Below are positions 48,388 to 61,100 of a stretch of 64,000 nucleotides of DNA, in pieces (positions within the stretch are counted from its first letter, which is position 1; every line of letters starts with the position of its first letter). A program made the position numbers and the translations under genes. The notes under the pieces were generated by a model, which searched no databases, had not been told where the DNA came from, and saw only the letters and a list, made by a program, of their open reading frames with translations. The DNA comes from Ignelater luminosus. Taxonomy: Eukaryota; Arthropoda; Insecta; Coleoptera; Elateridae. The stretch lies in NCBI GenBank assembly GCA_011009095.1, contig VTPC01005655.1:107133-171132 (forward strand). Reading direction: 5' to 3'.

Positions 48388-51300
48388 ATGCTGCTTCAAA
48401 GAATACATTTAAAAGCTTCTGCTAGCTCTTTGAGAAGATTAATTTCTCTTAAAAGTAGTGCTGTTGATAGATCTAACCAAGAATCACCACAATTAGAAGT
48501 TGCATATCCTCCACGAAATGCTAAAGTGGTTATTTGTGGTGGTGGTGTTATGGGGGCATCTGTTGCTTATCACATAGGAAAATTAGGATGGGCTGCTGAT
48601 ACCGTGCTTATTGATCAAAATAGGTAATCTGTCTTGAATTAAAAAAATTACACAAATTTTATCAAAAACTTGATTATAGAGTTGGAGGTGGCTCAACATG
48701 GCAATCTTCTGGTTTACTAGGTATATTTAAACCAAGTTTAGCTCAAGTAAAATTAGCAAAAGCCAGTAAAAAATTATACCAACTGTTAGAATCGAAAGGA
48801 TTATCCACAGGGTGGAAGCAATGTGGGAGTTTGAACTTAGCAAGAACTAAAGATCGCATGTGTGTCTTCCGCAGAATGAAAGCGCAATCCGTGTAAGCAC
48901 ATTTTGTTGACAAGTTGTCCTTATGTAAATTTATGATATCTTAGTTCATGGAACATTGAATGTGAATTATTAACACCAAGTCAGTGTAAAGAGAAATGCC
49001 CACTGCTTAATATTGATGATCTAGAAGGTGGCTTGTGGATTCCTGGTGATGGAGTAGGAGATCCATATGAAATATGTATTTCTTTGGTTAAAGAAGCCAA
49101 AAAGTTAGGTAATATTTAACGTAATGCCCGTTCAAGATCTATTTTTAATTTTTTATTTTCTCTTAAAAAGGAGTAAAAGTAGTAGAAAACTGTACGGTTC
49201 AAAAAATAATCCAATTGAATGGCAAAGTATGTGGTGTAGAGACAGATTTGGGACCTATACAATGTGATTTCTTTGTCAATTGTGCTGGATTTTGGGCGAG
49301 AGGTGTTGGACAACTTTCTGAGCCATACGTAAAAGTGCCTTTACATGCTGTAGAACATTACTATTTGCATACAAAGCCTATACCTGATTTAAATTCAATG
49401 ACTCCAGGTACATAAAGGTTCAAATTCTGAATTCACTCTTTTCTTTTCAAAAATTAATCGAGTAACTTATTCTAGTCGTAAGAGACCTAGATGGCCATAT
49501 ATATTTTCGAGAAAATAATGGAAGACTTTTGGCTGGAGGATTTGAACCAACTGCCAAACCTGCTTTTGAAGATGGAAAGATTCCTGGTATGATATTCAGG
49601 ATTTAACCACTTGCTATTTATTTCATGATTACTTTACTCTTTTAGTGAGTAGCAAAGATAGACGTCTTCCTGAAGACTGGGATCATTTCCATGTTCTCTT
49701 AGAACAGCTTCTTTATCGAATACCTTGTCTTGGCAATGCTGTGTTAGATCGACTGTGTAATGGCCCAGAAGCTTTCAGTCCTGATTGTAAGTGGATAATT
49801 GGTGAAGCGCCTGAGGTAATTTAATTTATTCTTCATTAACCAGTTTTGATGTCGAATTCTTTTAGATTAGAAATTATTTAGTGGCAGCTGGTATGAAGAC
49901 AGTTGGAATATCAGCAGCTGGTGGTGTTGGGTATGCCACAGCAGAAATAATTGTTAATGACAACACTTCATGTGATATGTACGAATTGGAAGTGTCGAGA
50001 TTTCTAGGTTTGCATAATAATCGAAAATTTCTACGTGATCGTGTTAGAGAAGTACCTGGTATGCATTATGGAATGTCATATCCATTTCATGAATTCAAAA
50101 CCGGAAGGAATCTTAGGATGTCTCCGATTTATCCTAAATTAAGAGAAGTTGGAGCTGTTTTTGGGCAAGTTATGGGATATGAAAGGCCAACATGGTTTGA
50201 TCCTGCACATGTTACAGGTTTGTGAATGTGAAATGGCTTTAATTGAAGAAGAAAATTTAATTTAAAATATAATTTAGATAAAGAGGCATCAGATTGGTCT
50301 ACACCATACAGAATAGCTGCAACAGAAACTTTTGGAAAGCCTCCCTGGTTTGAATATGTTGCAGCTGAATATGAAGCTTGTAGAGAAACTGTAGGAATCA
50401 GTGATTATTCTTCTTTTACAAAGATTGATTTATGGGTATGAATATAATTCATTTAGTATTTAGATTTGTCAATTTTATTTGTTACAGTCTAAAGGTGATG
50501 AGGTTGTAAAAGCACTGCAGTACATTTGTTCTAATAATGTTGATGTACCTCTCGATAGTATTATACACACTGGAATGCAAAATAAATATGGTGGTTATGA
50601 AAACGATTGTTCATTGGCACGAATCGCTGAAAATCAGTAATATCTTAAATTTAAAAGGAGATTTTATTTTAGAACTTTTATATTTTAGTTACATGATGAT
50701 AGCACCAACAATTCAACAGACTCGTTGCAGAGTTTGGTTGCAAAAACATTTACCTTCAACAGTTGCAGTATCCGATGTTACTAGTATGTTTACAGCTTTA
50801 TGTATTATGGGACCTTTCACTCGCACTTTGCTATCAGAATTAACAGATACTGATCTTTGCCCAAATAATTATCCGTTTTTTACGTATAAATTGCTTGATA
50901 TTGGTCTAGCTAATGGTATTAGAACTTTCAATCTTACTCATACTGGAGAATTAGGTTATGTTCTTTATATTCCCAATGAGGTTAGTGTTAGATATTTATT
51001 GTAATTATCAATGATCCCTTTTTACTTTTAAGAATACCTCTATAGCTCCACAAGTTCCTTTTCCTCTCCATGTGTGAAATATTAAGTACGTATTCATTGT
51101 TGAAACGTAGACAGTTTCAGTAATCGGAAACATTTTCAGTTCGCTCTTCACGTGTATTCAAGATTAATTGAAGCTGGTGAGAAATATGGCATGAGACATG
51201 TTGGTTATTATGCAACTAGAGCTTTACGAATAGAAAAGTTTTATGCATTCTGGGGACAAGATCTTGATACGAGAACTACACCTTTGGAATGTGGTCGTAT

Positions 51301-52189
51301 GTGGCGTGTTAAATTTGATGTAAATATTAGCTCAATTTGTATGGTGTCTTTTTATTCAAAAATTATTATTTTCAGAAAGATTTTATAGGAAAAGAAGCAT
51401 TGTTAGAACAGAAAGAAAAAGGCGTAGAACGTATGTATATACAATTAATTTTAGATGATCATTGTCATGAGACTGAATTGTGGCCATGGGGTGGAGAACC
51501 TATTTATCGTAATGGAAAATATGCTGGTATTACTACCACAACAGGTTATGGATTCACATTTAAAAAACAGGTTAATTCTAGTATTAGGGTCAGTTTATAG
51601 ATCCTGAATTAAATGTTTAATTGAGATTAAAATTTAATATTGAATTAAATGTTAATTCTAATAATCTGCTTAGTCGGAATTTAACAGTATCGTAGCAACT
51701 ACACCGAACTAAATTAAATTTCAATTAACTTTTAATTCAGCTTCTAGTCTTTTAAAATCAATTAATACCATTAAGGTGTGGACGTGTTATATCTTCCATC
51801 CACAGATCACTGAATCACCCTGTATACCCACTATTCCTGTTACCAATAGATGTAAGAGTCTAATCTGCAATGTTAAATGAACTTTGTTTGTAGGTTTGTT
51901 TAGGTTTTGTTCAAAATCTTGATGAGAATGGAGTTCCACAAAAAGTAACCGCTGATTTTGTACAATCTGGAGATTATGAAGTTGATATTGCAGGAATAAG
52001 GTAACTGTGCATCAGTAAAATATTAAAATTAATTGACTGATTTATAAGTATTGTATTCGCAGATATCATGCAAAAGTTAATTTACATTCTCCTACCTTAC
52101 CAACAAAATACAGGGATGAAGAAAGAGAAGCTTATCAAGCAACACGTGATAAAGGTGATACTTCTATTGTTATAACTGTAAATAAATAA
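48388..52189 (+). CDS. PDPR: pyruvate dehydrogenase phosphatase regulatory subunit, mitochondrial
   Basis: PDPR is a flavoprotein related to dimethylglycine/sarcosine dehydrogenases that tunes the phosphatase reactivating pyruvate dehydrogenase in the mitochondrial matrix. Fourteen exons give 896 residues (human about 880): 48388-48623, 48680-48892, 48945-49108, 49171-49407, 49476-49586, 49646-49815, 49866-50217, 50278-50435, 50488-50636, 50689-50980, 51140-51319, 51376-51570, 51894-52000, 52063-52189. All junctions are GT-AG and the phases agree. The N-terminus is a basic, Ser-rich targeting leader. An FAD Rossmann motif (GGGVMG, residues 51-56) begins a DAO-type oxidase half. The C-terminal half is a GcvT-like folate-binding domain with RALRIEKF.AFWGQD, TTPLECGR, WPWGGEPIYRNG and VCLGFV. 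PDPR is preferred over sarcosine dehydrogenase because these C-terminal blocks follow PDPR. AATAAA is at 52207-52212. Confidence 0.92.
51585..51825. mobile_element. small inverted-repeat element in PDPR intron 12
   Basis: The left end (AGGGTCAGTTTATAGATC at about 51587) and the complement of the right end (AGGGTGATTCAGTGATC, ending about 51824) match with small gaps. The right end carries the CCCTGTATA seen at other elements in this window. The element begins about 15 bp after the 5' splice site and accounts for most of this intron being larger than its neighbours. Confidence 0.4.
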
Positions 52190-52220
52190 GAAGTTTTATG
52201 TAACATAATAAAATGAAATA

Positions 52221-53007
52221 CACAGGGTTGCTTCAAAATACTTGCAGAAATTTAAATTATAATTTCTTACACACTTTGTATTCACAAAAGAATAATTTTA
52301 ATCTGCAATTCATTGTTTGAGAACTTCTAGAACATACCTACTCTGTACACGATGATGTCATAGAATAAATAGATACTTCTGAGTAAGATCAGTTTTAAAC
52401 GATCAACATTGATGTGATAGTAATTAAAAAAAAAGTATCTACTCTCCTTTTTTTGTAACCACTGCACCACCTCATCAATTGTAAGGTATTAGTCAGATTA
52501 CAGATTTCAACAATCTTCCTGATTTTGTGATTTGTTTTTAAGACTGCACTGTCAGGTTTTTTGTAATGCGTTATTCATTATGCCAAAACTGTATTATCGC
52601 AGCAAATCAATATCACCGACATCAACCTGCCTTTCCATCCCAGATAGCTACCTTATGTTATCTAGAGCTAGAAATTGGCTTTGAGTATTGTATTATTTTA
52701 GACTTCTATTGTTTTAAACTTCTGTGAAAATCATTTCAAAACTCTTCATGTTAATAATTTAATGTGTAAGTAATCAAGTTCAAGATGTTAAATTTATTAT
52801 TATTGTTATTCTGGCTCTGGATCTTGAATGTCAAGTCAGCAGTCTTTTCTTTAAAAACAAATACTATGATAGCAGTTCTCAAAATGTATTTGCGAACACT
52901 TATTTTTACAAAAAGGACTCTGTTTGATTTAAGAACGTTGTCGGACATCTTTTGGTAGCTACAACTAGCCATTTTCTTTTCAACAACTGTTTCGAAGCAA
53001 CCCTGTA
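52221..53007. mobile_element. TA-flanked inverted-repeat element, 787 bp
   Basis: CACAGGGTTGCTTC at 52221-52234 faces its near-exact complement GAAGCAACCCTGTA ending at 53007. TA duplications lie on both sides (52219-52220 and 53008-53009). It starts only 9 bp after the PDPR poly(A) signal. A minus-strand frame at 52751-52972 shows no transposase motif. It fits a Tc1/mariner-type non-autonomous element. Confidence 0.7.
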
Positions 53008-53511
53008 TACCTAAGTGATATTCTTAACAATTGTTGTACAAGATATAGTGTAAGATATTTTAATTCTATAAAGGTTTATTGATAATTTTAATAAAAATAC
53101 CAAAACTCAACTGTATCTGATTCATTATGCTATGTACCGTTTAATAACCATCATGTCATTTTGTAAAGTTTCCTTTAAATACCTATTTTATAAATTAAGT
53201 GGAATAGTAATCTTGCTAGACCACCTAGCTTTATATGTTATAAATTTTATATTGAGAAATGTTCAAGTTGTAAAGTTAAAATGCATACTACCAAAGTTTA
53301 TTTTCATATCATCTTGAATATTACTTTCTATTTACAACAAATAATAGGACTCTATCTGTATATTCTGAAGTAAATAGTATCTAATAAGTAATAACTATAA
53401 TAATGCTGTCATTTATCTAGTTTAGCCAATGCATCGATGTTGCCTATTGGAAACTTCCAAAACACAACAATTCAATCATTGTCTAAAATTGAACTGCTTT
53501 GTTTATTATTA

Positions 53512-53875
53512 TGCAGGGTGATTAATATAAGACGCGCCTCATAACAGTTTGGTTAGGCAACTTAATTCACAAATTAATAAATAATAATTGATCCATGTTA
53601 ATCATTAATTAAATTTATAGAAGTAGGTACAGTTGTCATCGCAGACATCTTACTTCGAAGTGATGATACAATTAAATGCCATGTTAAGGTTATGTTTTAA
53701 ACTGAAAACGGTCAAACTTTTAATGATCGAGTAAACAATAAGTGTTTGTGAACACTGCTATTGAGATTAACTATTGTTTTTTAATTTACAGATATTTTTA
53801 GTAGCTTTGAAAACATGTATGTTGGGTTGCATTTGAATATTTTAAAGCACGTCGCTATAAGTGAATCACTCTGTA
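53512..53875. mobile_element. TA-flanked inverted-repeat element, 364 bp
   Basis: Left end TGCAGGGTGATT, right end complement TACAGAGTGATT, both flanked by TA (53510-53511 and 53876-53877). It belongs to the same CAGGGT-ended group as the 787-bp element but has a different interior. Non-coding. Confidence 0.6.
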
Positions 53876-53877
53876 TA

Positions 53878-55112
53878 ATATATAAAATAATTGTCGTTGT
53901 TTATAATTATTATAAGCCAGCATCACGAAAATGCTTATAGGTAAGTACGTTATAGCAAGAAATCATTGTAAAAACTGCAATTGGAAATCTAGAGATTTCT
54001 ACTGATCGTCAGTGAACTAATTCCTACGTCAGAGGAAATAATTTATATAAACGTTACCGAGGGCGTATGTAGCGTTTCCCAACATTTGGCAACCCTGCGC
54101 AGAAGAAACAAAAACAAGATACGTATTATAACAACTCTCAATAGAGAGTTTGAGCACACACCACGCTATACAACAACTATATTTTGTGACAACTGCGCAT
54201 GCTCAAAACATTATCATAACGCTAAAGAAATTGTGGCGTATACTTCGAGCATGTGTATTTTGATTATGGATTTTGATGATATTTTCACTGTTACTAATTT
54301 ATTAATCATAAATGAATAAATTGAAAACGTGTTTTTTTAGGTAACCACATCTACAGTTGCTTTGTGCACATCCACTTAGATCGTGAAGTTATGTTGGGTT
54401 ACGTTTGTAAATTGTCCGCTAAATTTTTACTTCATTTGGTCACATGACTTTACCGTTAACGGGATGTTTAACGTGAATTTGCTCAAATTCTATTTTTATA
54501 ACTCTGTGTTAATTAAACAAATATACCTGATTGAAATTTAAATTAATTAAAATAATTATTCTAGAGATTACGTTTACAACTTTTTTTGTTTACATTCTAT
54601 GACTCCAGCAGCAGATGATACACCGTTTCGTTCTTTTATTAATATTCTGATAAACTGTGTATCACGTGAGCATTCGGTCCATTCGCAACGCTCCAACTCC
54701 CAGGCAGAAAACCGAACGTACCTTTTACATACCATGCTTGCCAAATTATGTTTCGTATTAAAAATTAAATTCTACAAATAACTTGCCGCAAACGTTGAGA
54801 TAGTAAATTGGCCAAGGCTAATGTATTTTTTTAAAAGAACTATTATGTACTTCCAATGACAAAATTTTACTATTTTTATTATAAATAAATCTTTATAATA
54901 AATTTCTAATTTTCTCAGAATACAATATTGGCAACACTGTGGGTGAATAATGATGGTGTCGAACCGCATTTTACGGTCCAAAAGAATACTTGACATTTAA
55001 CAAACAGCTGTTTATTTTTGCTTAAAAATCAATTAAAACAAAAAAAAGTTTAATGTTACTTTAATTTTTATAAATTAGTTATAGTAAATATAACAAATTA
55101 TAGTAATTAAAA
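53878..55112. other. intergenic flank upstream of HBS1
   Basis: No gene recognised. An open frame at 54086-54319 (+) has no motif. The last few hundred bases presumably contain the HBS1 promoter, but no core element is clear. Confidence 0.4.
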
Positions 55113-58100
55113 ATGTCGAGACACCGAAATGTTCGTTCTATGAACTATTCCGATGGTAATTTTGTTATCAATTTCAGGTTATAAATGTTTTTAATTTTTA
55201 TTAATAATACAAACAAATTGTAGAATATGATGGTTACGACGATGTATATGGACATTCTGTGGAAGATGACTATTGTATGTCCCCTAGTGAAGCTGCATTT
55301 ATGTATGACCGCGAAGGAAAGAGTAAACAGAAAATGGGTGCATTTTTTCAAACAGTTACGGATATTGCTGAAGAAAATGAAGGAGAATTAGAGAGCAAAG
55401 TAGGGGATTTATTTAAAACTCGTATTTTTTACTTAATAAAATATTATTTTTTAGGAAAATAGTTTATCAGAAGTTGATCGAGCTCGATTAGAATCTTGTA
55501 TCGAACAGATAAAACAAACTATTGGTTCTTCAGTACCTCGACAAGATTTAGTAAATATATTGTTGATGTATAATTTTAATATTGAGAAGTCCATTAATTT
55601 TATTTTGGACAATCCACAGTACAAGGATGTAAAATTACCCGAGAAAAAGGACAAAGGTGAATATTCTTTTATTAACTTTAGTGAAAATATATCAATGTAA
55701 ATATATTTTGTTTCATGTTTGTTCTTCGTCTTGGATTTCCCCTTACGTAAGGTAAGATGTTAATTTTTTTTCTAAAAAATCAACAAAAAACTTTGCAATA
55801 CCTAAATTAATAAACGGATTAAATTCAAAGTGCCTTGTAAATTTCCCCAAAATGTCTCCTACAAACAGTAGTTTCTCATCTTTTAATGAATTAGCAAAAA
55901 ATCATTTACAAAGTATGGGCGAAGGACAAGACAGTAAGGATGTAATAAACAATTCAACAGAATTTGGTACTTTAGCTGATCTCACAAGTCATCATTTACA
56001 AAAAGTTAATTTTAATACTAGACCAAGTTTTAATAAATTAGCCATCGATAAACTTTCAGATAAGATATCTTCTGTAAGTTTATCGAAGGATTTAACCTCA
56101 ACGAAATCTGCAACTTCAATTGAAGATAAAAGTTTACAAAATAGCATAGATAATAATTGGCATATCGATTTAACAAAAGCATTGCGAGTTTCAAATAGTG
56201 CTCCACAAATTCGACCTAAACGTACAGAGATGACAAATTCTATAGATGTAGAGAATTTTGTTCCACAATTTATTGATTGTGATGCAGAACCGGAAAATTT
56301 GTCTGTTGTCTCAGAATTTTGTAATATGGACATTAGTTGGATTTTATCATCCAAGTATAGTAATAACAAAACAGCTTCGAAATTCGGAAAAGTTTTATGT
56401 CGTCGATATAAAAGACGAAAACCATACTTCGTTAATGATGCAAGTGATAATGCATTAAAAGAGATTTCTCCATTTGCATTCAACACACCTTCTCCAGATG
56501 ATATTATTAGTAGTCATTTAGGGCATAAGCAACAATTTTGAAAATAAAAATATAAACGCATTAATTATGACGTAATTTGTATTAAATATTCATTTAATAC
56601 GCAAATTGAAATAAATTTTATAGATGAATAAAATTTTCAAAATTATTTTTAAAAATATAAAATAGTAAGATCAAATAATGATTTTGTCTCGATAAAGTTA
56701 AATAGGAAAAAGCAAAAATACAAAAATACAGCAATATTATATTTTTAAAGAACGTTGTCATAATTGTTAAAATTTTAAATAATTTTTAGAAGATAGGTTA
56801 AGTTAGCTTGAGATCAATATATTTAATTTAAGGTTAGGTTAGGTTAGCTTAAGTAAGAGTACAAATCATTTTAAAACTAACATGTAAATTCATGAATTTA
56901 TTAAAATACAATAAATTTGTCAACTAAGATTAGGGCAAAAATGAAAATTTAATTTGATATTTGTTTAATCGAAAAGTGTTTGAAGTAGATTTGTAATTGT
57001 TTTATGTTTTTAGTTTTATATTTTGTTAAAAAATTTCTTAGGCTTTGTTTTGTAACAATTAAACAGTTATCATGCTATAAAGATTTATTCTATACGTACT
57101 GATTTTATACAGGGTATATAAAATATATAAGTTGCTTTAAAGACATGCATTATCAAGATGTTAAAATTTGTTCTCAGTTGGCCATGGAAAATATAACATT
57201 ATGTGTTTTCTTAATACTCAAATTATCTGTGAAACAACGAAGATAATTCAAATTTATTTAAATAATAACAGTCATAACACCATACTATTAATTCAATTAC
57301 CTTTTACATAATTTGACAAACTATCAAAATATGACAACCTGATGTGACCCTGATTTCACTCATTTGAAATGTGTATGGAATGTATTTGACATTCCAAATT
57401 CTCTGTCTTTTTTTTCATGTCCAACCTAACAGTTCTTCTACTTTAGAAGAAACTGAAATGGTGAGAAGGAAATCTTTCAGTTCATGATTACACTGATAAA
57501 GATTGTCGTGACGTAAATCCTTGAATGGTCACATTTTGTCTTTGTTTGATACATCAATAAGTCTGCTTTTCCAGCAACTTATGAAATATACAGAGTGACT
57601 CATTTAAGACAATTTATTTAATAACTGTTATTTACAAAACTAGAATAAAAAATATGTTAGGTCCTTCTGTTTTCTCTTTTCTTCTATATCTTAAGGGTTT
57701 CCAGTTGTTGACTGGCTTTATTGTTGTATTTTGAATCGTTCTGGTCCTGTTCATTTCATTTTTTTAATCTTCCTAGCAATGAGCATTCAAAAACTTTTCC
57801 ATTTTAGCTATTGTCAGATGTATGTATGCCCTAAATATAGCATGTGTATTGTGTAATCTCCACTTTTTCAACTTTACCAGTTAAGAAAAGGCAAATGTAT
57901 TTCGAATCATGGCAAACTCCAAATGGATAAGTTTTTGAACATTCGTGTCAAACAGTTTGTAAATACAGCTCTGTTGTCAAAATGGTTTAAGATACCAATT
58001 TCCAATTTTTCTGTTAAAAATAATATACCTAATTGTTTTGCTTTAGTGCTGTCTAAAGATATGTACATCCACTGCCATTTCTGTCAGTATCTTTGGTACA

Positions 58101-61100
58101 AGTACTATCTCCTACTGTCCAATACTGCCAGGCGCTACATACTACTGCCAAGTCCTGCCACAACTTCTTCCAATTTTATCAAGTACTGCCATACCCTGCC
58201 TTATGTTAGTATAATTTATTTGTAGCAGTACCATATGCTTCAGATTTTTAAATTTTAATGTAAACTATGGTAGTAACTGTTTGCATGATGGAAATCTAGA
58301 TTTCTATAGAATATCATCAGTCTATAATGAAAAGGACAAAGAAATGGAGATCTTAAAAATATGTATAAGTATGAGTTAACAGTAGAATAGAAATGTTAGG
58401 TTAGATTATATAATTTTAGTTGTCGTACTGTCCCAACAGTCTTGACACATATTAGTCATGGTTAACTTTGACTTAGTTTTCTTTTTTCCTTGTACGATGC
58501 ATGCTGCATGTAACACCAAACGCATGTAAGCATAGGGAGTTACCATAGTACTACACATGTTTGACATTACACACAGCATGTAATTTGACTATGTGAGTAT
58601 GGCAGTAACTGTCTATAATTATTGTCTAGATGTAGCATGCTTTGAAATCAATGTGAATATATTGCTAAAAACATAAAAGTTAATTTGCAAATTAAAAATT
58701 ATAAACTTGACATATTGCAAGTTAACCTTGCTATAGTATAGTATAATAGATATATGTAGCAATTAATAACTCAAAGAAACTACAATCTGTAGCATAAATC
58801 AAGTAGGTTTTAACTTTTCCTAATTACCAATCATGGCAATACTGTCAGTTCTAACTTTCTTCTTTCTCTCATCCCTTTTGCCCTGAGGTGTCAGATATTG
58901 GGGTTTAACCGGTTTTCTGTTTTGGGCCAATTTTGGCAGCTCTTTATCGTTGGTTCTTAATTCTTCAGCTAGCTCTTTCTGGATCTTTTTACTTTCTTAT
59001 TTTTGTTGTTTCTTACTTCTAATAGCTTTTTAGTTTCTCTGTTAGGTGGCATGCTTGCAAGGTGTCCATACTATAGTAATGTCTTTTCTTTTATTTTGTC
59101 AATTAATTTTTCATATACATTTCATGTAAAAAGATTGTGAACAGTGTATACAAAAATTTTGCTCCAACACTGCTTACAATAAATAAATAAATAATTGCAT
59201 AGTAACCAACCTTCTGATTGATTGTTACATTATTGCACTATAAAAACTGATTTGCAAAAACTCCCTAATAAGTTAATATTTATATTCAACTGTCATTTGA
59301 CATTTGAAATGAATATGTGAACAGTAATACAGTGACTAAAGAACCGAACAATATTTATGTACATACAGAATTTTTGCGTTTATGTAGCTTTTGTGACCAA
59401 AATATGATTTATTTTATTTTGTGTTTGCTTTGAGTGTTTGAATTTAGTTATTGTTAGTATGTGGTAGCTTCTATGCTCAAACCCATTTCGATGCAGGTTT
59501 TCCATAGTGTTATAATTTATTTCAAACTAAATATTAATCTTGCTACCATTTCTAATAACATGATTATGGCCGTCTGTTTTTTTGTGTACATCATGGCCAT
59601 TTAATTCTTTGTTGTCTTACTGCCACTTATTTCTGAGGTTGAGAAATGTATATGTATGTTAAAATATTGGTTTCAACATCATTCTATTACATCATCAGTT
59701 AAACATAAATCTTTACCCAACATAACCTAGAGATGTAAAAATGTCAATGTGGTGACAAAACAATTAGATATTTAAAAATACATCATCCAAGACATGGTGG
59801 AGTGTTGACGGACATAGATTTGTTTGTTAAAGAGAGTGCAAATTGACATTATGGGTACTTGGAATGTCAGTTTGAATTTGCTTTAAGAAGTAAACACGTG
59901 TTTGTCAACACTCACCCATATTGGCAAATTCATAAATGCATTATAGTGTATAAACAGTGAACATAACCTAGAAATAAATTCTAAAATGTCAATTTGACAG
60001 CAAAATAATAAGTATAAATAAAGCTGTCAAAGAGTAGCTGATAATTACACTTCATGATATCTATTTCATTCATATTTCATAAAATAACAGGCTAAGATGT
60101 GATAAGAGTGACAAATGGGCCCGTTTTCATTATTGATCTTTTTCTCTTTGACTCAAAATAATAACAAAAACAATTTTGATCTCAGAATGTGTAGAATTAA
60201 GCTATATAACAGAGGTGATATTTTATGCTTTTAAAAATGACATTTTTTATTTATTTATTTTTTTTTGGTGACCCTTTTTAATTTAATTAGTTTTTTGCTT
60301 TTCATGCAATCTCAATATTAGTGCAGAACTACTATTAAATAGATTCTATAAAAGACAGAAGCATAAACTGTTGATTTTTTTTAACTTGTAGTAAGTAAGA
60401 AATATTTTCCATTTAATCAAACTCACTTTACGTTTTATAAAATGAATATAATTAATTTAGGCGTGAAAATATTTATGTACCCTGTATATCACACAATTTT
60501 ATCATATTAATATAATTTTTTTATCTTTATGCATTGATACTAAATAATCATTTTCAATATAAATAAAATAGAAAGGTGAATCCCTCAACAATTTGGTCAT
60601 TGTTTCCACAGATTGCACAATGTTATTTTCTCTATAATAGATAGAATAATTCTAAGTACAAAAATTAGATAACATTTTAAGTAGGTTGGAGTTTATTACA
60701 GTAAATATAAATAATTTTGTAAGGATCCCACAGTGACCAGTTGCAAGTTAATAGTTGTTGCGGTTTAGATACAGCAGTGCTTTTTATAGTGTAGTAATTA
60801 GATTATAATGCTTATTACTAGTTCTGATACAAGTTCAGGTTAGTTTTGTAATTTTATAAGACGAAGAAATGAATTTGCTCAATATTATGAAATATGTGTT
60901 ATTATTAATTTTACGCTTTAAAAAATAACAAAGCAATTTTTTTAATGACTACATTTTAAATTATATTTTGTGTGATTTATTGAAATAAATAAATATTAAA
61001 ATGTGCCCAAATTATTTCTCTGCGAGCAGTTCCAGTACTATCGAAAGATTCTGAAGTATCAAGTGTAAAAGTAGTAACACCGGGCCCTAAAACTACTAAC

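Noticed and set aside
48388-52189. Sarcosine or dimethylglycine dehydrogenase as the identity of the 14-exon gene
   Set aside because: Same fold family, but the C-terminal blocks (RALRIEKF, WPWGGEPIYRNG) and length follow PDPR.
55852-56541. The frame starting at the ATG at 55852 as a separate small gene
   Set aside because: The frame is open upstream to an acceptor that is in phase with HBS1 exon 3, and the upstream part contains the NFAIPKL motif; it is better explained as an HBS1 exon.
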